Assembly: GCF_050389775.1 (NCBI RefSeq)
Contig: NZ_CP177146.1
Coordinates: 186,001 to 250,000 of the forward strand
Direction: 5' to 3'
DNA from: Marinibacterium sp050389775
GTDB taxonomy: Bacteria; Pseudomonadota; Alphaproteobacteria; Rhodobacterales; Rhodobacteraceae
DNA: 64,000 nt
Shown here: positions 8,534-17,788 of the stretch, piece after piece
Numbering within the stretch: position 1 is the stretch's first letter
How the letters are laid out: each line of letters opens with the position of its first letter
Translations under genes and position numbers: made by a program
The notes under the pieces: model-generated
Database searches by the model: none
Told to the model about the DNA's origin: nothing
The model's input: the letters and a program-made list of their open reading frames with translations, nothing else

Positions 8534-8900
8534 GGCCGGCCGCCGTGACCACGTCGCGCAGGTAATCGCCAAGGCTCAGCGGATCGAAGGGCTTGGCCAG
8601 AACGCAGGTCGCCCCGGCCTCGACCAGGTCGCGTTCGACCGACGCGGTGACCTTGGCCGTGCAGACGACCACCGGCTTGGTCGCGTTATGCGGGGTTTCG
8701 CGCACCTTGCGCACCAGGTCGCGCCCGTCGGGCTTGGGCATCATCAGGTCGAAGAGAAAGCAATCGAAGGTCTCGGCCTCGATCCGCGCAAAGCCTTCGC
8801 TGCCCGACCCGGCGGCGGTCAGGTCGATCCCCTCGCCGTCGAGCGCGATCTCGACGAGCGACAGGATGTCGTCCTCGTTGTCTACGAAAAGAACCTTCAT
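8526..8900 (-). CDS. single-domain (CheY-like) response regulator
   Basis: 124 residues forming one receiver domain: acidic pocket near NEDD (8-11), phospho-acceptor Asp51 (LFDLMMPKPDG), conserved Thr in VVVCTAK and Lys in LAKPFDP. There is no output domain, so it acts by protein contact or as a phosphate shuttle. It overlaps the upstream histidine kinase gene by four bases (ATGA), making it the likely direct target of that kinase. With the HPt protein encoded first in the same operon it could form a His-Asp-His-Asp relay. Confidence 0.9.
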   Translation of the reverse strand: MKVLFVDNEDDILSLVEIALDGEGIDLTAAGSGSEGFARIEAETFDCFLFDLMMPKPDGRDLVRKVRETPHNATKPVVVCTAKVTASVERDLVEAGATCVLAKPFDPLSLGDYLRDVVTAAGHV

Positions 8901-10885
8901 GTGAACTCTGTCTGTCTGGCTGAGGAGGAGGAGGGCGCCGGCGACACCAGCGGAAAGACGGCGCCGAAGGTCGAGCCATGGTCGGTGATGCCGCCCGGCT
9001 CGTCGACATGGACGGTCTCCAGGACCATCCGGCCGTTCTGGCGCTGGACCAGCTCCTGGGTAATGGCCAGCCCCAGCCCGGTGCCCGAAACCTGGACATT
9101 GGGATCATGGGCGGGCTTGGCGAACCGTTCAAAGATCGACTTGCGCGCGCCGGACGGGATGCCGGGACCGCGATCGGTGCACCACAGTTTCACCGCGCTT
9201 TCGGTCGCATCGGCGCCGACGATCACCGGCTCGGTGCGGGGCGAATACTTGATGGCATTGGAAATCAGGTTGGACAGCACCTGCTGGATGCGCTGGCGGT
9301 CGCCCCGGAACCGGGCGTCGGCGACCTGATCGGCCTGCAGCAGCGTGACCTGGAAGCTCTCGGCATAACCCTGCAACGAGGCCACGGCCTCTTCGACGAC
9401 CTCGCGGGCCGACAGCACCTCCTGGTCGAGGTCGATCCGGCCCTGGTCGACCGATTGCAGGGTCAGGATGTCATTGACCAGCATCTTCAGCCGGTCGGCA
9501 TTGCGGCTGGCGATGTCCAGCAGCTTGCGGGCCTTGGGCGTGAAATCCTCGCCGTAGCGATGGGCCAGCAGGTTGAGCGACCCGGCCAGCGAGGTCAGCG
9601 GCGTGCGCAATTCGTGGTTGATCGTCTCGACAAAGCGCACCCGGGCAGAGGCCAGCCGTTCCTCGGCGCTGACATCGGTCAGCACGCAGTAATGCACCAT
9701 GCCCTGCAGGCCGGTGACCCGGCTGATGCGGCAGCGGATCTCGCGGCTTTCGCCTTCGGGCTGGTCATCGGAGCCCAGCGTCAGCCGGCTGGTTGCGCTG
9801 GCCTCGGCCCGGTCGCCCAGGGTTTCGGCCTGGTGGCGCATGATGCCGATGGCCTGGGCATCGCTGGCCGCGTTCAGCAGGTTGCGCGCGCGCTGGTTGG
9901 CCATGGCCACCGCGCCCAGCTCGTCATAGACCACGATGCCGTCTTCGACATTGCGGAAGATCGTCAGGAACTGCTCGCGGGCCTGGCGGGCGTTCTCGGC
10001 TTCCTGCCGGGTGTTGACCAGGCTGCGCACCAGCGCGGCCGACCGGCGCTGAGCCAGGGCCGCGGCGGCCAGGGCCAGGGTGAACAGCCCGCCCGAGACC
10101 AGCGCGAAGAAGGTCGCGCGGATGTAGAACCCGCTGAGAACGCTGGACCGGTTCATCGACACCCTTGTGACCAGGTCGGAGCCCGGGATCGCCACCTCGC
10201 TGCCGAACTCGGCCTGGTCGGCCGGCTGATCGGGGCGCACGCGGGTCGAAAAGGCCACGGTCCCATCGGCCGTGTGCAGGTCGATTTCCATGTCGGCGGC
10301 AAAGCGCGTGCGTTCCAGCAGGTGTTCGAAATAGGCGTCATACAGCGACGAGGCCAGCACCCCGCGCATGGGCTGGCCCGGCCCGGTGACCGGCCAGGCG
10401 ATCGGCGTCAGCTTGCGCCCCGAGGCCCGCGAGTTGATCGGCTCGCCGACGTGATAGCGTTCGGCCGTCAGGATGCGCGCACGCTGGAAGTAATCGCGGT
10501 CGCTCAGGTCCTGGCCGACCAGCGCCCCCGAGGTGCTCCACAGCACGGTGCCGTCGGGCGCGATCAGCACCAGCGCATCGACCTGGCGCGACAGCTCGCC
10601 CAGGTCGCGCAGGCGGTCGCCGAATTGCGCCTCGACCATATCGCCGTCGGTCAGTTCCTGCTGGGCCAGCGCCAGGATCAGCTCGCGGTTCTGTTCGCCG
10701 GCCAGGGCCAGCGAGCTCTGGAAGGTCTGGTTGAACAGCCGGCCCACGTGGGTCAGCCGGTCGCGGGCATCGCGCACGGTGCGGGTGTAGTCGATCAGCA
10801 CGAAACCGATGACGAACAGCGCCGCCGCGAGGGCCAGCGCGACCACCCTCGGTACGGTCATCTGCATCGTCAGTCTCCGCGTCAC
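8897..10885 (-). CDS. membrane sensor histidine kinase with periplasmic sensor and PAS domain
   Basis: About 660 residues. Order: membrane helix (about 10-33), Cache-like periplasmic sensor (about 40-250), second helix (about 256-279), PAS-like domain (about 302-405), HisKA with phospho-acceptor His at about 424 (ETINHELRTPL), and HATPase with N box (NLISNAIKYS), G1 (DRGPGIP) and G2 (GTGLGLAI). There is no receiver domain. The GTG at 10885 is chosen because AGGAGG lies five bases before it; a GTG at 10891 sits directly on that site and an ATG at 10867 is the alternative. Located between two response regulator genes. The Cache-like fold suggests it senses a small extracellular molecule. Confidence 0.88.
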   Translation of the reverse strand: MTRRLTMQMTVPRVVALALAAALFVIGFVLIDYTRTVRDARDRLTHVGRLFNQTFQSSLALAGEQNRELILALAQQELTDGDMVEAQFGDRLRDLGELSRQVDALVLIAPDGTVLWSTSGALVGQDLSDRDYFQRARILTAERYHVGEPINSRASGRKLTPIAWPVTGPGQPMRGVLASSLYDAYFEHLLERTRFAADMEIDLHTADGTVAFSTRVRPDQPADQAEFGSEVAIPGSDLVTRVSMNRSSVLSGFYIRATFFALVSGGLFTLALAAAALAQRRSAALVRSLVNTRQEAENARQAREQFLTIFRNVEDGIVVYDELGAVAMANQRARNLLNAASDAQAIGIMRHQAETLGDRAEASATSRLTLGSDDQPEGESREIRCRISRVTGLQGMVHYCVLTDVSAEERLASARVRFVETINHELRTPLTSLAGSLNLLAHRYGEDFTPKARKLLDIASRNADRLKMLVNDILTLQSVDQGRIDLDQEVLSAREVVEEAVASLQGYAESFQVTLLQADQVADARFRGDRQRIQQVLSNLISNAIKYSPRTEPVIVGADATESAVKLWCTDRGPGIPSGARKSIFERFAKPAHDPNVQVSGTGLGLAITQELVQRQNGRMVLETVHVDEPGGITDHGSTFGAVFPLVSPAPSSSSARQTEFT

Positions 10886-10897
10886 CGGCACCTCCTG

Positions 10898-11860
10898 TCA
10901 GCCGCTGGCCGGGCCGTCGCCCGACGTTGTCCCTGTTCCGTGCACCCGCACCCGGCCACCGCCCGCACGCTCGGCCTCGTCCATGGCCCGGAAGGCCTCG
11001 CCGATGATGTCCGACACCGACTGGCCCGCCCCGGCCAGCGCCGCGCCGATGCTGACGCTGGTTTCCGACCGGCGCAGATCCTGGCCGAGCCCGGCCAGCG
11101 AGGTTTCCAGCTGGCGGCGCACGTCGTCCAGGCGGTCCTGCAGATCGGTATCCCCGGCCACGAAGGCCGCGCCCAGCAGGCTCTTGCGGTCCCAGCGCAC
11201 CACCACGTCGCCCGCCGGCATCGGGATGCGCGACAGGGCCAGGGCCAGGGCCGACTGGATCGTGTCGGTCTGGTCGGTGGTGAAATCGGCCCGGTCACGG
11301 GTCACCGCGTCGGCGGCGATGGCAAAGACCGCCAGCCCCTGGGGATCGGCCAGGGTCGCCAGCGCGGCCAGCAGGCTGTCCTTGTCGGCCACCAGGCCCA
11401 GGCCACGGCCTTCGGCCGCGCTGCGCCGGGGGCCGCCGGGGGTCACGCGGCGCCGGTCGCGGCGGCGGCGGTCCAGTTCGGATTTCAGCCGCAGCTGGGC
11501 CTTGATCCGGGCCTGGAACTCGATCCGCTCGAAGGGCTTGGTGATATAGTCGTTCGCCCCGGCCATGAAGGCCCGGGCCAGCGATTGCTTGTCGGTCAGG
11601 CTGGTCAGCATGATGATCGGCACGTCGCGCCAGGCCTGCAACTGGCGCAGCCGCGCGCAAAGCTCGACCCCGTCCATCCCGGGCATCATGATGTCCATCA
11701 GGATCAGGTCGGCCCCGTCGTCCTGGGCCGACATCTGGGCCAATGCTTCCTGCGGATCGCCGTAGGGGGTCACCTCGTCATAGCCGAAATCGGCCAGGGT
11801 CGCGAGCACCAGCTCGCGCACCACCTCGGAATCATCGATCGCAACGATCTGTTTCGTCAT
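10898..11860 (-). CDS. response regulator with a degenerate GGDEF-type output domain
   Basis: Receiver domain at residues 1-120 (phospho-acceptor Asp56 in LMDIMMPGMDG, Lys108 in YITKPF), a very basic linker (SELDRRRRDRRRV), then about residues 155-305 shaped like a GGDEF domain. Family-typical parts remain (SETSVSIGAAL, the RAMDEAERAGGGRVRVH end), but the catalytic signature is gone: where RxGGDEF should be, the sequence reads RWDRKSL (222-228). It should not make cyclic di-GMP and may instead act as a binding or signalling module. Encoded just after the glycosyltransferase and membrane protein genes, three bases from the latter. Confidence 0.8.
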   Translation of the reverse strand: MTKQIVAIDDSEVVRELVLATLADFGYDEVTPYGDPQEALAQMSAQDDGADLILMDIMMPGMDGVELCARLRQLQAWRDVPIIMLTSLTDKQSLARAFMAGANDYITKPFERIEFQARIKAQLRLKSELDRRRRDRRRVTPGGPRRSAAEGRGLGLVADKDSLLAALATLADPQGLAVFAIAADAVTRDRADFTTDQTDTIQSALALALSRIPMPAGDVVVRWDRKSLLGAAFVAGDTDLQDRLDDVRRQLETSLAGLGQDLRRSETSVSIGAALAGAGQSVSDIIGEAFRAMDEAERAGGGRVRVHGTGTTSGDGPASG

Positions 11861-11863
11861 CCC

Positions 11864-13279
11864 TCAATCCCCGTCTTCGATGCTGAAGATGCGCCAACCG
11901 CCCCGGTCATAGATCAACCGGACGCCGGGGGCATTGTGATCCAGAAGTCGGGGGAAGGCACGCAGCAATCGGTCCCTGGGCTGCACTTCCGTGGGGTCGT
12001 TGTAAACCGCGATGTAGTCGCCGCGCGGCCGGCCACCCAGAACCGTCATGTCATAGGCCGGCATGCCCGGCACGATGAAGGGCTCAAGGTTGCCCATCGC
12101 GGCGATCAGCCCGGGGTGGCGTTCGACATCGGCCAGCACGTTGCGCTTGTCGCGCAGGAAGGCCGCGGCGGCGCGGTCATCGGCCAGGATGTCGGGCACG
12201 GCCCGGCCCTGCACGGCCTCGCGCCATAGCAGGCTTTCCGGCCCGCCGGCCGCGCGGACCGACCAATGGCCCAGGATGGCCGTCAGGATCAGCAGGGCGG
12301 CCAGGATCGGCGCGCGCAGGGCGCTCGGCGGCCAGATCTTGATCGTCACGGCCACCAGCCCCAGCGCCGGCACCGCGGCGATGACCGGATCGGGTTCCAG
12401 CGCATAGGCCGTGTTCAGGGCCACCGCGCCCAGCAGGCTGCCGGCGACCGACAGCAGGGGCATGATATAGCGCGGCAGGCGCGCCATGCGCAGCAGGCCG
12501 GCCACCACCACGGGCATCGCGGCCAGCAGCGGCACGAGCATCTCCCACCCGCCGCCGGCCGGGGCCGAGATCAGCCGGTCGGACAGGAAGGTCGTCTTGA
12601 GGATGGCGCTGACGAAGAGCAACGAGCCGATGGCCGCGGCGACCGGAAAGAACATCGACACCAGGTAGCCCGTCGACGAGGCGACCAGCAGGCTGGGCCG
12701 GGCCGCGATGACGATGAAGGGCAAGGTGCCCACGGCAATCAGCAGGCCGTAGGAATGCGACAGCAACAGGATCAGCATGCCCACGGCGACCTTCATCATG
12801 TCGGGCGCATTGCCCGTCAGGCGCAGGTTCAGCAGGCCCCGGGCATAGATCCAGGTGCCCAGCAGCAGCAGCACGGTGCTGGGCCCGTCGGCCACCGCCC
12901 GCAGGAACAGCGGGTTCAGGCCCAGCAGGGCCGTCAGCAGCAGGGCCGAGACCGGCTCGTAGGCACCGCGTTCGCGGAAGTTGCGGCACCAGGCATAGAG
13001 CAGCACCGCCCCGAAGGCCGCGGTCAGCAGGTTGGGCAGGGGCACGCCGCTGTCGGGCAGGGCCACCTGGACCAGCAGGGCCATGGTGTAGGTCAGCGGC
13101 GGGTAGAAGGTTTCGGTCGAGCGAAAGACCGGCGGGCCCTCGATCTGGACGATGGCCTTGGACCAGGTTTCAACCACGTCCGACGACATGAAGCCATGAG
13201 CTTCGGTCCAGAACAGGACGGCCATCAGCGCGGCGAAGAACGCCCCGCACCAGATGCCCGTGCGCAGGAACCAGGTCAT
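11864..13279 (-). CDS. polytopic membrane protein, possible GT-C-type glycosyltransferase
   Basis: 471 residues from the ATG at 13279, which overlaps the stop of the GT2 synthase (ATGA). About ten hydrophobic segments cover the first ~340 residues, followed by a soluble C-terminal part of ~110. The overall plan (acidic residues in the first external loop, MSSDVVETW; multiple helices; soluble tail) resembles GT39/ArnT-type lipid-linked sugar transferases, but no diagnostic motif is clear. Probable role: a partner of the MshEN-GT2 synthase, adding to or moving the polysaccharide. The frame is open upstream to 14074 but that part runs antisense through the synthase gene and is not protein-like. 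Confidence 0.65.
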   Translation of the reverse strand: MTWFLRTGIWCGAFFAALMAVLFWTEAHGFMSSDVVETWSKAIVQIEGPPVFRSTETFYPPLTYTMALLVQVALPDSGVPLPNLLTAAFGAVLLYAWCRNFRERGAYEPVSALLLTALLGLNPLFLRAVADGPSTVLLLLGTWIYARGLLNLRLTGNAPDMMKVAVGMLILLLSHSYGLLIAVGTLPFIVIAARPSLLVASSTGYLVSMFFPVAAAIGSLLFVSAILKTTFLSDRLISAPAGGGWEMLVPLLAAMPVVVAGLLRMARLPRYIMPLLSVAGSLLGAVALNTAYALEPDPVIAAVPALGLVAVTIKIWPPSALRAPILAALLILTAILGHWSVRAAGGPESLLWREAVQGRAVPDILADDRAAAAFLRDKRNVLADVERHPGLIAAMGNLEPFIVPGMPAYDMTVLGGRPRGDYIAVYNDPTEVQPRDRLLRAFPRLLDHNAPGVRLIYDRGGWRIFSIEDGD

Positions 13280-15165
13280 GCCGGGGCCTCGCTCTCGGCC
13301 TTGGCCGCGGCCAGTTCGCTGGCCGTCTGCTTGGACAGGCCGTGCTGGGTTTTCTCCCAGTAGAACGGGTTGCTGACCAGCTGGAACAGGGCCTTGTAGG
13401 ATGCGATGGTCATCAGCACCCAGTAACCGATCACCGAAATCCCCCAGGGCGCCAGGTAGGTCCAGCGCCGGCGGAACGGGGCGACCATGGTCAGGTAGAT
13501 CAGCAGGCTGTTGCCGATCAGCAGGTTGACCAGCGACATGTACAGGATGACCGGTGGGAAATAGGGCTCGATCGCGCCGGCCCCAAAGACGATCCAGATG
13601 GCGAAGATGGCCCAGAACAGCGGGTTCAGCAGGCCCGACAGGAACGTCCCGCCGATGAAGAAGGCAAAGCCCAGCACGCCCGACACGCCCACGGTCCGGG
13701 CCAGGTGGATCGGCCGGCGGGTATGGACCAGGAAGGTCTGCATGTAGCCCTTGATCCAGCGGCTGCGCTGGCGGATCCAGTTGGGGATCGAGACATTGGC
13801 CTCTTCGTAGGTCGTGCTGTCGATGACACCGACGCGATAGCCCTTCTGGGTCAGGCGGATGCCCAGGTCGGCATCTTCGGTCACGTTGAACGGATCCCAG
13901 GCCTTGAGATCGCGCAGCACGTCCATGCGGAAATGGTTCGACGTGCCGCCCAGCGGGATCGGCACCCTCAGCCGTTCCAGCCCCGGCAGCATCAGGTCGA
14001 ACCACAGCGAGTAATCCAGCGTGAACATCCGCGTCAGCCAGTTTTCCTGCGAATTGTAGTAATTCAGGCGGCACTGGATGCAGGCGGTGTTGGACGGGCC
14101 CAGGCGGAAGGCGGCCAGCACCTTCTTGAGCTGGTCGGGCTCGGGCTTGTCCTCGGCATCAAAGATCACGAGGTAATCGCCCCGGGCATATTGCACGGCG
14201 TAATTGCAGGCCTTTGGCTTGGTCTGGGGATGCGAGGCCGGGACCTGGACGATTTCGAACACGCCTTCCAGTTCCAGCGACCGGGCGGCATCGATCGTTT
14301 CGTGGTCGGTCTCTTCGAGCACGATCTTGATGTCCAGCTTGGCCAGCGGGTAATTCAGGTTCCGCAGGGCGTTGGTCAGGATTGGCAGCACCTCGGGCTC
14401 GCGGAACATCGGCACCAGCACGGTATAGACCGGCAGGTCATCATCGTTCATCGCCGCGGCCTCGGCGGCAATCGCGCGCGAGGAATTCTCCTGGGCATCG
14501 CCGCCGACCCAGACCAGCACGGCCTTGAACAGGAAGTTGCCGGTGTAGAACACCGTCATCATCAGGTTGAGCGCGATCAGCGTGACGATCGGATCGATGG
14601 CCAGGCCCAGCAGGAAGACCGAGGCCAGCAGGTAGAGCGCCACGACCTGCGGCGGGGTGATCACGCTCTTGGCCGACATCACCGGGTCGGTCTCGGCCAG
14701 GCCGAAGACCGCCTCGTGGGATTGCTCGTCGCGGAACGCCGTCTGCAGGCACCACGAGATGTCCAGCTGCGGGGCGACGACGATCTCGGTGCCCGGCGGA
14801 TAGGTCTCGATGATGTGCAGGAGGGTCGACGAGCCCGGGCGCGAGGTGGCCACGACCATGACCCCGTCGGGCAGGATGCCGATGGGGATGGTCATGCGGT
14901 CGGTCATGACCTTGGGGTCGTACTTGCGCATCAGCTGGGTGTCGGGCGGATTGTCGACCAGGTTGACCTGGTTGAGATCGTAGTAATCCGCCAGGGCCTT
15001 GTAGAGCGTGCCGGGCTTCAGCCAGCGGCGGCTCTGCAGGACCTGCACCAGGCTGACCTGCCAGGCATCGGCCAGGTCTTCGGCCTCGTCCAGCTGCTCG
15101 GGCGTGAGCAGGCCGAGGTCGAACAGCAGGTTGCCGATATCCTCGCTCTCGCCATCGAGCGCCAT
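13276..15165 (-). CDS. MshEN-domain glycosyltransferase family 2 membrane synthase (NfrB/BcsA-like)
   Basis: 629 residues. Residues 8-145 are an MshEN (GspE N-terminal) module, a family of cyclic di-GMP binding domains; the usual leading Arg is Asp9 here, so binding is uncertain. Two membrane helices follow (about 172-220), then a processive GT2 domain with DAED (336-339), TED (429-431) and QRSRW (466-470), then a second membrane block (about 488-600). This is the layout of cellulose-synthase-like enzymes without a PilZ domain. E. coli NfrB has the same two modules in reverse order. It should polymerise a sugar nucleotide and pass the chain through the membrane. Five bases from the BcsB-like gene. 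Confidence 0.85.
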   Translation of the reverse strand: MALDGESEDIGNLLFDLGLLTPEQLDEAEDLADAWQVSLVQVLQSRRWLKPGTLYKALADYYDLNQVNLVDNPPDTQLMRKYDPKVMTDRMTIPIGILPDGVMVVATSRPGSSTLLHIIETYPPGTEIVVAPQLDISWCLQTAFRDEQSHEAVFGLAETDPVMSAKSVITPPQVVALYLLASVFLLGLAIDPIVTLIALNLMMTVFYTGNFLFKAVLVWVGGDAQENSSRAIAAEAAAMNDDDLPVYTVLVPMFREPEVLPILTNALRNLNYPLAKLDIKIVLEETDHETIDAARSLELEGVFEIVQVPASHPQTKPKACNYAVQYARGDYLVIFDAEDKPEPDQLKKVLAAFRLGPSNTACIQCRLNYYNSQENWLTRMFTLDYSLWFDLMLPGLERLRVPIPLGGTSNHFRMDVLRDLKAWDPFNVTEDADLGIRLTQKGYRVGVIDSTTYEEANVSIPNWIRQRSRWIKGYMQTFLVHTRRPIHLARTVGVSGVLGFAFFIGGTFLSGLLNPLFWAIFAIWIVFGAGAIEPYFPPVILYMSLVNLLIGNSLLIYLTMVAPFRRRWTYLAPWGISVIGYWVLMTIASYKALFQLVSNPFYWEKTQHGLSKQTASELAAAKAESEAPA

Positions 15166-15170
15166 GGCGG

Positions 15171-17114
15171 TCAGCCCTCGCTGGACGGACGGCGGCTGCG
15201 GTAGACGCCAAGCAGGAAGCGGATGATCAGCAGGGTCAGCACCAGCCAGCCGGCGCCAATGATCCAGGGCCGGTAGCGGGCCAGGATCTGCAGCACGGTC
15301 GTGGTGTCGGGATAGGTGACGCTGAGCAGGTTGGTGCGCTCGGTCGACACGGCCAGGGCCACGCCCTGGGCATCGACAAAGGCCACGTTGCCGCGATCCA
15401 GCAGCAGCGGGGTGGTCAGGCCGGGCTGTGGCGGGGTGCCGGCACCGGGCCGGATCCAGATGCCGTTGCGCCCGTCGACCGAAACGATCTGCACGATCCC
15501 CACGTCGTCCAGCCCGTCGCCGTCATAGAGCAGCGTGCCGGCGCTGTCCGACACCTCGACCCGACCGCGGTCGAAGCGCACCGGCGGTTCCGAGCCGGCC
15601 GGCGCGTCGGGGCCGACATGGATGAACGGCCGGTCGCCGCCATCCTCGATGCCCTGCACGGTCAGGGCCACATCGTCGGGCAGGATTGCCCCGGCGATGG
15701 GCAGCACCCAGGGCAGCGCGCCGTCGAGGTCCAGGCCATCGCCCAGGCGGATCTCGGCGCCCGAGGCAAAGGACTGGCGCATCAGGAAGAAATCGGTATC
15801 GGGCGCCGGGGCGCTGCGCAGGACAAAGCGGCTTTGCGGCAGGATCTGGGCCGGGTAGCCCTGGGGCGCAAAGAGGCAATTGCCGGCCTCGGTCTGGCGC
15901 TGGACCTGCACGGCAAACTGGTTCTCGCGGCCGACCAGCCCGCGCGGAATGGCAAAGTTCATCCAGACCGGCTGGGCCTCGTTCAGCGGGCGCGAGCCGA
16001 TCAGGCTGCCGTTGAGATAGGCCGAAACGGTCACGCCCCGGTTCTGCGGGCTGCGCGCGGCGCCGACCAGCAGCTCGACGGCCGCCGGCAGCTGGCCGGT
16101 CGGGAAGCCATCGGCCGTGAAGGTGAATTCGTAGGTCGAGCTGTTGGTGACCATCAGCGTGGTGTCGGGCGCGCCCAGCTGGGCAAAGGACGTGGCCTCG
16201 GCGCTGCGGCTGCGCGGGGCGATCACCCGGGCGACGGTGCTGCGGCCCTGGGCCAGGTCGCGCCAGAGCGAGCCCAGCAGGGCGACGCCCAGCTCGGGCG
16301 CATCGCCGGAAAAGCCCAGCCCGGGCAGGCCGGCATCGTCGATCACGCTGACCGCACCGCCATCGCCGCCCTGGGCCTGGTTCAGCTGCATCGGCAGGGC
16401 CTGCCAGCCGTCGCCATCGCCGGCCCCGTCCGCTCCCAGCCCGACCAGCCCGTATTCGCCGTCGAACAGCGCGGCGCTGCTCATGACAAAGGGCAGCACC
16501 TGGGCCGGCGACAGGGCGGGATCATAGGCCAGGCGCTTGGCCCGGGGCATCGCCCCGGCCACCCGGCCCAGCGTGTCCAGCCGGTCGGACAGGAAATCCA
16601 CCCGCAGGGCCGAGCTGGGCAGCACGCGCAGGAAATCGCCCGAGGCCCGTTCGTCGATGCAGATGTTCTCGGAATTGGCGCCGGAATAGTCCAGCCCGAC
16701 CTTGACGAACCCGCTCGACACCGCCGAGCGCGGCACGTCGATCTCGATCGTGGCCCGCCCGCCGGCATCCTCCAGCGGTTCGACATGGGCGATGCGATCG
16801 GCCAGCCGGACGGTCAGGTGGCTGCGCACGTCGATGGTGCGGTCGAATTGCAGGTCGAGCCGCAGGCGCATCGCCGAAATGGCCTCGGCCTCGCCCACCG
16901 GCACATAGGCCACGGCCTGGCCCGACAGCTGCTGGAATTCGAACCCGTCGGCAAAGCCGATCTCGGGCAGCGAGATGTCGCGCGTAACGATCCCCGCGGC
17001 CGGCGCCGGGGCATTGGCCGTGCCCGTGGCACCGCCCGTTGCGGCGGTCTGGGCCGGCAGCATGGCCGGCAGTGGAATCAGGGAGGCGGCAGCGACGGCC
17101 AGGATGCGCTTCAT
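15171..17114 (-). CDS. BcsB-like periplasmic subunit of polysaccharide synthase
   Basis: 647 residues: signal peptide (1-22), a long beta-rich periplasmic region with two carbohydrate-binding-like and flavodoxin-like repeats as in BcsB (ENICIDERASGDFLRVLPSSALRV is a recognisable BcsB-type segment), and a single C-terminal membrane helix (about 615-637). BcsB guides the growing polymer through the periplasm and holds the synthase. Shorter than typical BcsB (~750). The start overlaps the HPt stop (ATGA), and the synthase gene follows at once, so the two proteins probably form the complex. Product is not necessarily cellulose, since no bcsC or bcsZ is present. Confidence 0.83.
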   Translation of the reverse strand: MKRILAVAAASLIPLPAMLPAQTAATGGATGTANAPAPAAGIVTRDISLPEIGFADGFEFQQLSGQAVAYVPVGEAEAISAMRLRLDLQFDRTIDVRSHLTVRLADRIAHVEPLEDAGGRATIEIDVPRSAVSSGFVKVGLDYSGANSENICIDERASGDFLRVLPSSALRVDFLSDRLDTLGRVAGAMPRAKRLAYDPALSPAQVLPFVMSSAALFDGEYGLVGLGADGAGDGDGWQALPMQLNQAQGGDGGAVSVIDDAGLPGLGFSGDAPELGVALLGSLWRDLAQGRSTVARVIAPRSRSAEATSFAQLGAPDTTLMVTNSSTYEFTFTADGFPTGQLPAAVELLVGAARSPQNRGVTVSAYLNGSLIGSRPLNEAQPVWMNFAIPRGLVGRENQFAVQVQRQTEAGNCLFAPQGYPAQILPQSRFVLRSAPAPDTDFFLMRQSFASGAEIRLGDGLDLDGALPWVLPIAGAILPDDVALTVQGIEDGGDRPFIHVGPDAPAGSEPPVRFDRGRVEVSDSAGTLLYDGDGLDDVGIVQIVSVDGRNGIWIRPGAGTPPQPGLTTPLLLDRGNVAFVDAQGVALAVSTERTNLLSVTYPDTTTVLQILARYRPWIIGAGWLVLTLLIIRFLLGVYRSRRPSSEG

Positions 17115-17443
17115 GATGCGGACTCGTGAATGGTCTTGAGCTGCCGGATGCTGGCAGCATGGGTTTCCAGGGCGGCGAGGCGGTCCAGCGGGACCGGTTC
17201 GCCCGAATTGGCAGGGCCTTCGACAAGGTTCACCGCCGCGCGGGCCTCTTCGGCGATATCGTCGAACCCCAGCATGGCCGCGTTGCCCACGGTGTCGTGA
17301 AAGGCCAGGTGCAGTTCCTTGCCCGTTGCGGCCGCACCGGCAGTGGCCTGTTGCAACAGGGTTTCGATGGTCTCGATGCGATCATCGAGACCGGCCAGGA
17401 ATTTCTTTCGAATCTGTAATAGCTTCTCAGAATAGGACGTCAT
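17111..17443 (-). CDS. HPt-domain phosphotransfer protein
   Basis: 110 residues, predicted all-helical. LHLAFHDTVGNAAMLGF (about 45-61) matches the HPt active helix, with His50 as the phospho-acceptor; the usual Lys-Gly-Ser after the His reads Val-Gly-Asn. First gene of the eight-gene operon, overlapping the BcsB-like gene by four bases. It would carry phosphate between the receiver domains encoded downstream. No strong ribosome binding site is next to the ATG; GGAAGG lies 13 bases upstream. Confidence 0.75.
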   Translation of the reverse strand: MTSYSEKLLQIRKKFLAGLDDRIETIETLLQQATAGAAATGKELHLAFHDTVGNAAMLGFDDIAEEARAAVNLVEGPANSGEPVPLDRLAALETHAASIRQLKTIHESAS

Positions 17444-17788
17444 GAGGTCTTAATATCCTTCCGAAAAAGGCCATAGTATGACCGGGACATTCTTTCGGCG
17501 CTGACTGGAAGAACGGCGCCCGGATCCGGTCGCATATCGCGGTGACTGGTGCGATGACCGGCCTAAAAACCCAACATGTTCACGACTTTACCCCTTACCC
17601 TGCCTGGCATGTCCCGAAACGGAGGACCTGCGGGGGGACAGGATGATGCGATGGCGGGACATTTCAAGGGCGCATGCCGGACAACCCGCGAGAATGTCGC
17701 GGGCCTTGGCCGGAAAGTGACAGATCATGCGCCGTTCGCAGCGAAGTTTCGCCCATGAGGCGAACGCAACGTCAACCGGTACCGGCGA
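17444..17788. other. gene-free region between the phosphorelay/polysaccharide operon and arsJ
   Basis: 345 bases. The right half is the end of the minus-strand ars operon and the left ~60 bases are AT-richer and should hold the promoter of the HPt operon (minus-strand TACTAT-like -10 near 17475). Small open frames here have no protein-like composition. No clear terminator or repeat was seen. Confidence 0.5.

Noticed and set aside
8978..12229. Very long plus-strand open frame opposite the kinase and regulators
   Set aside because: It is Gly/Gln/His/Arg-rich and antisense to genes with clear domain motifs; typical of high-GC third-position effects.
13280..14074. Extended N-terminus of the polytopic membrane protein
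   Set aside because: The extra part is a shifted reading of the GT2 synthase gene.
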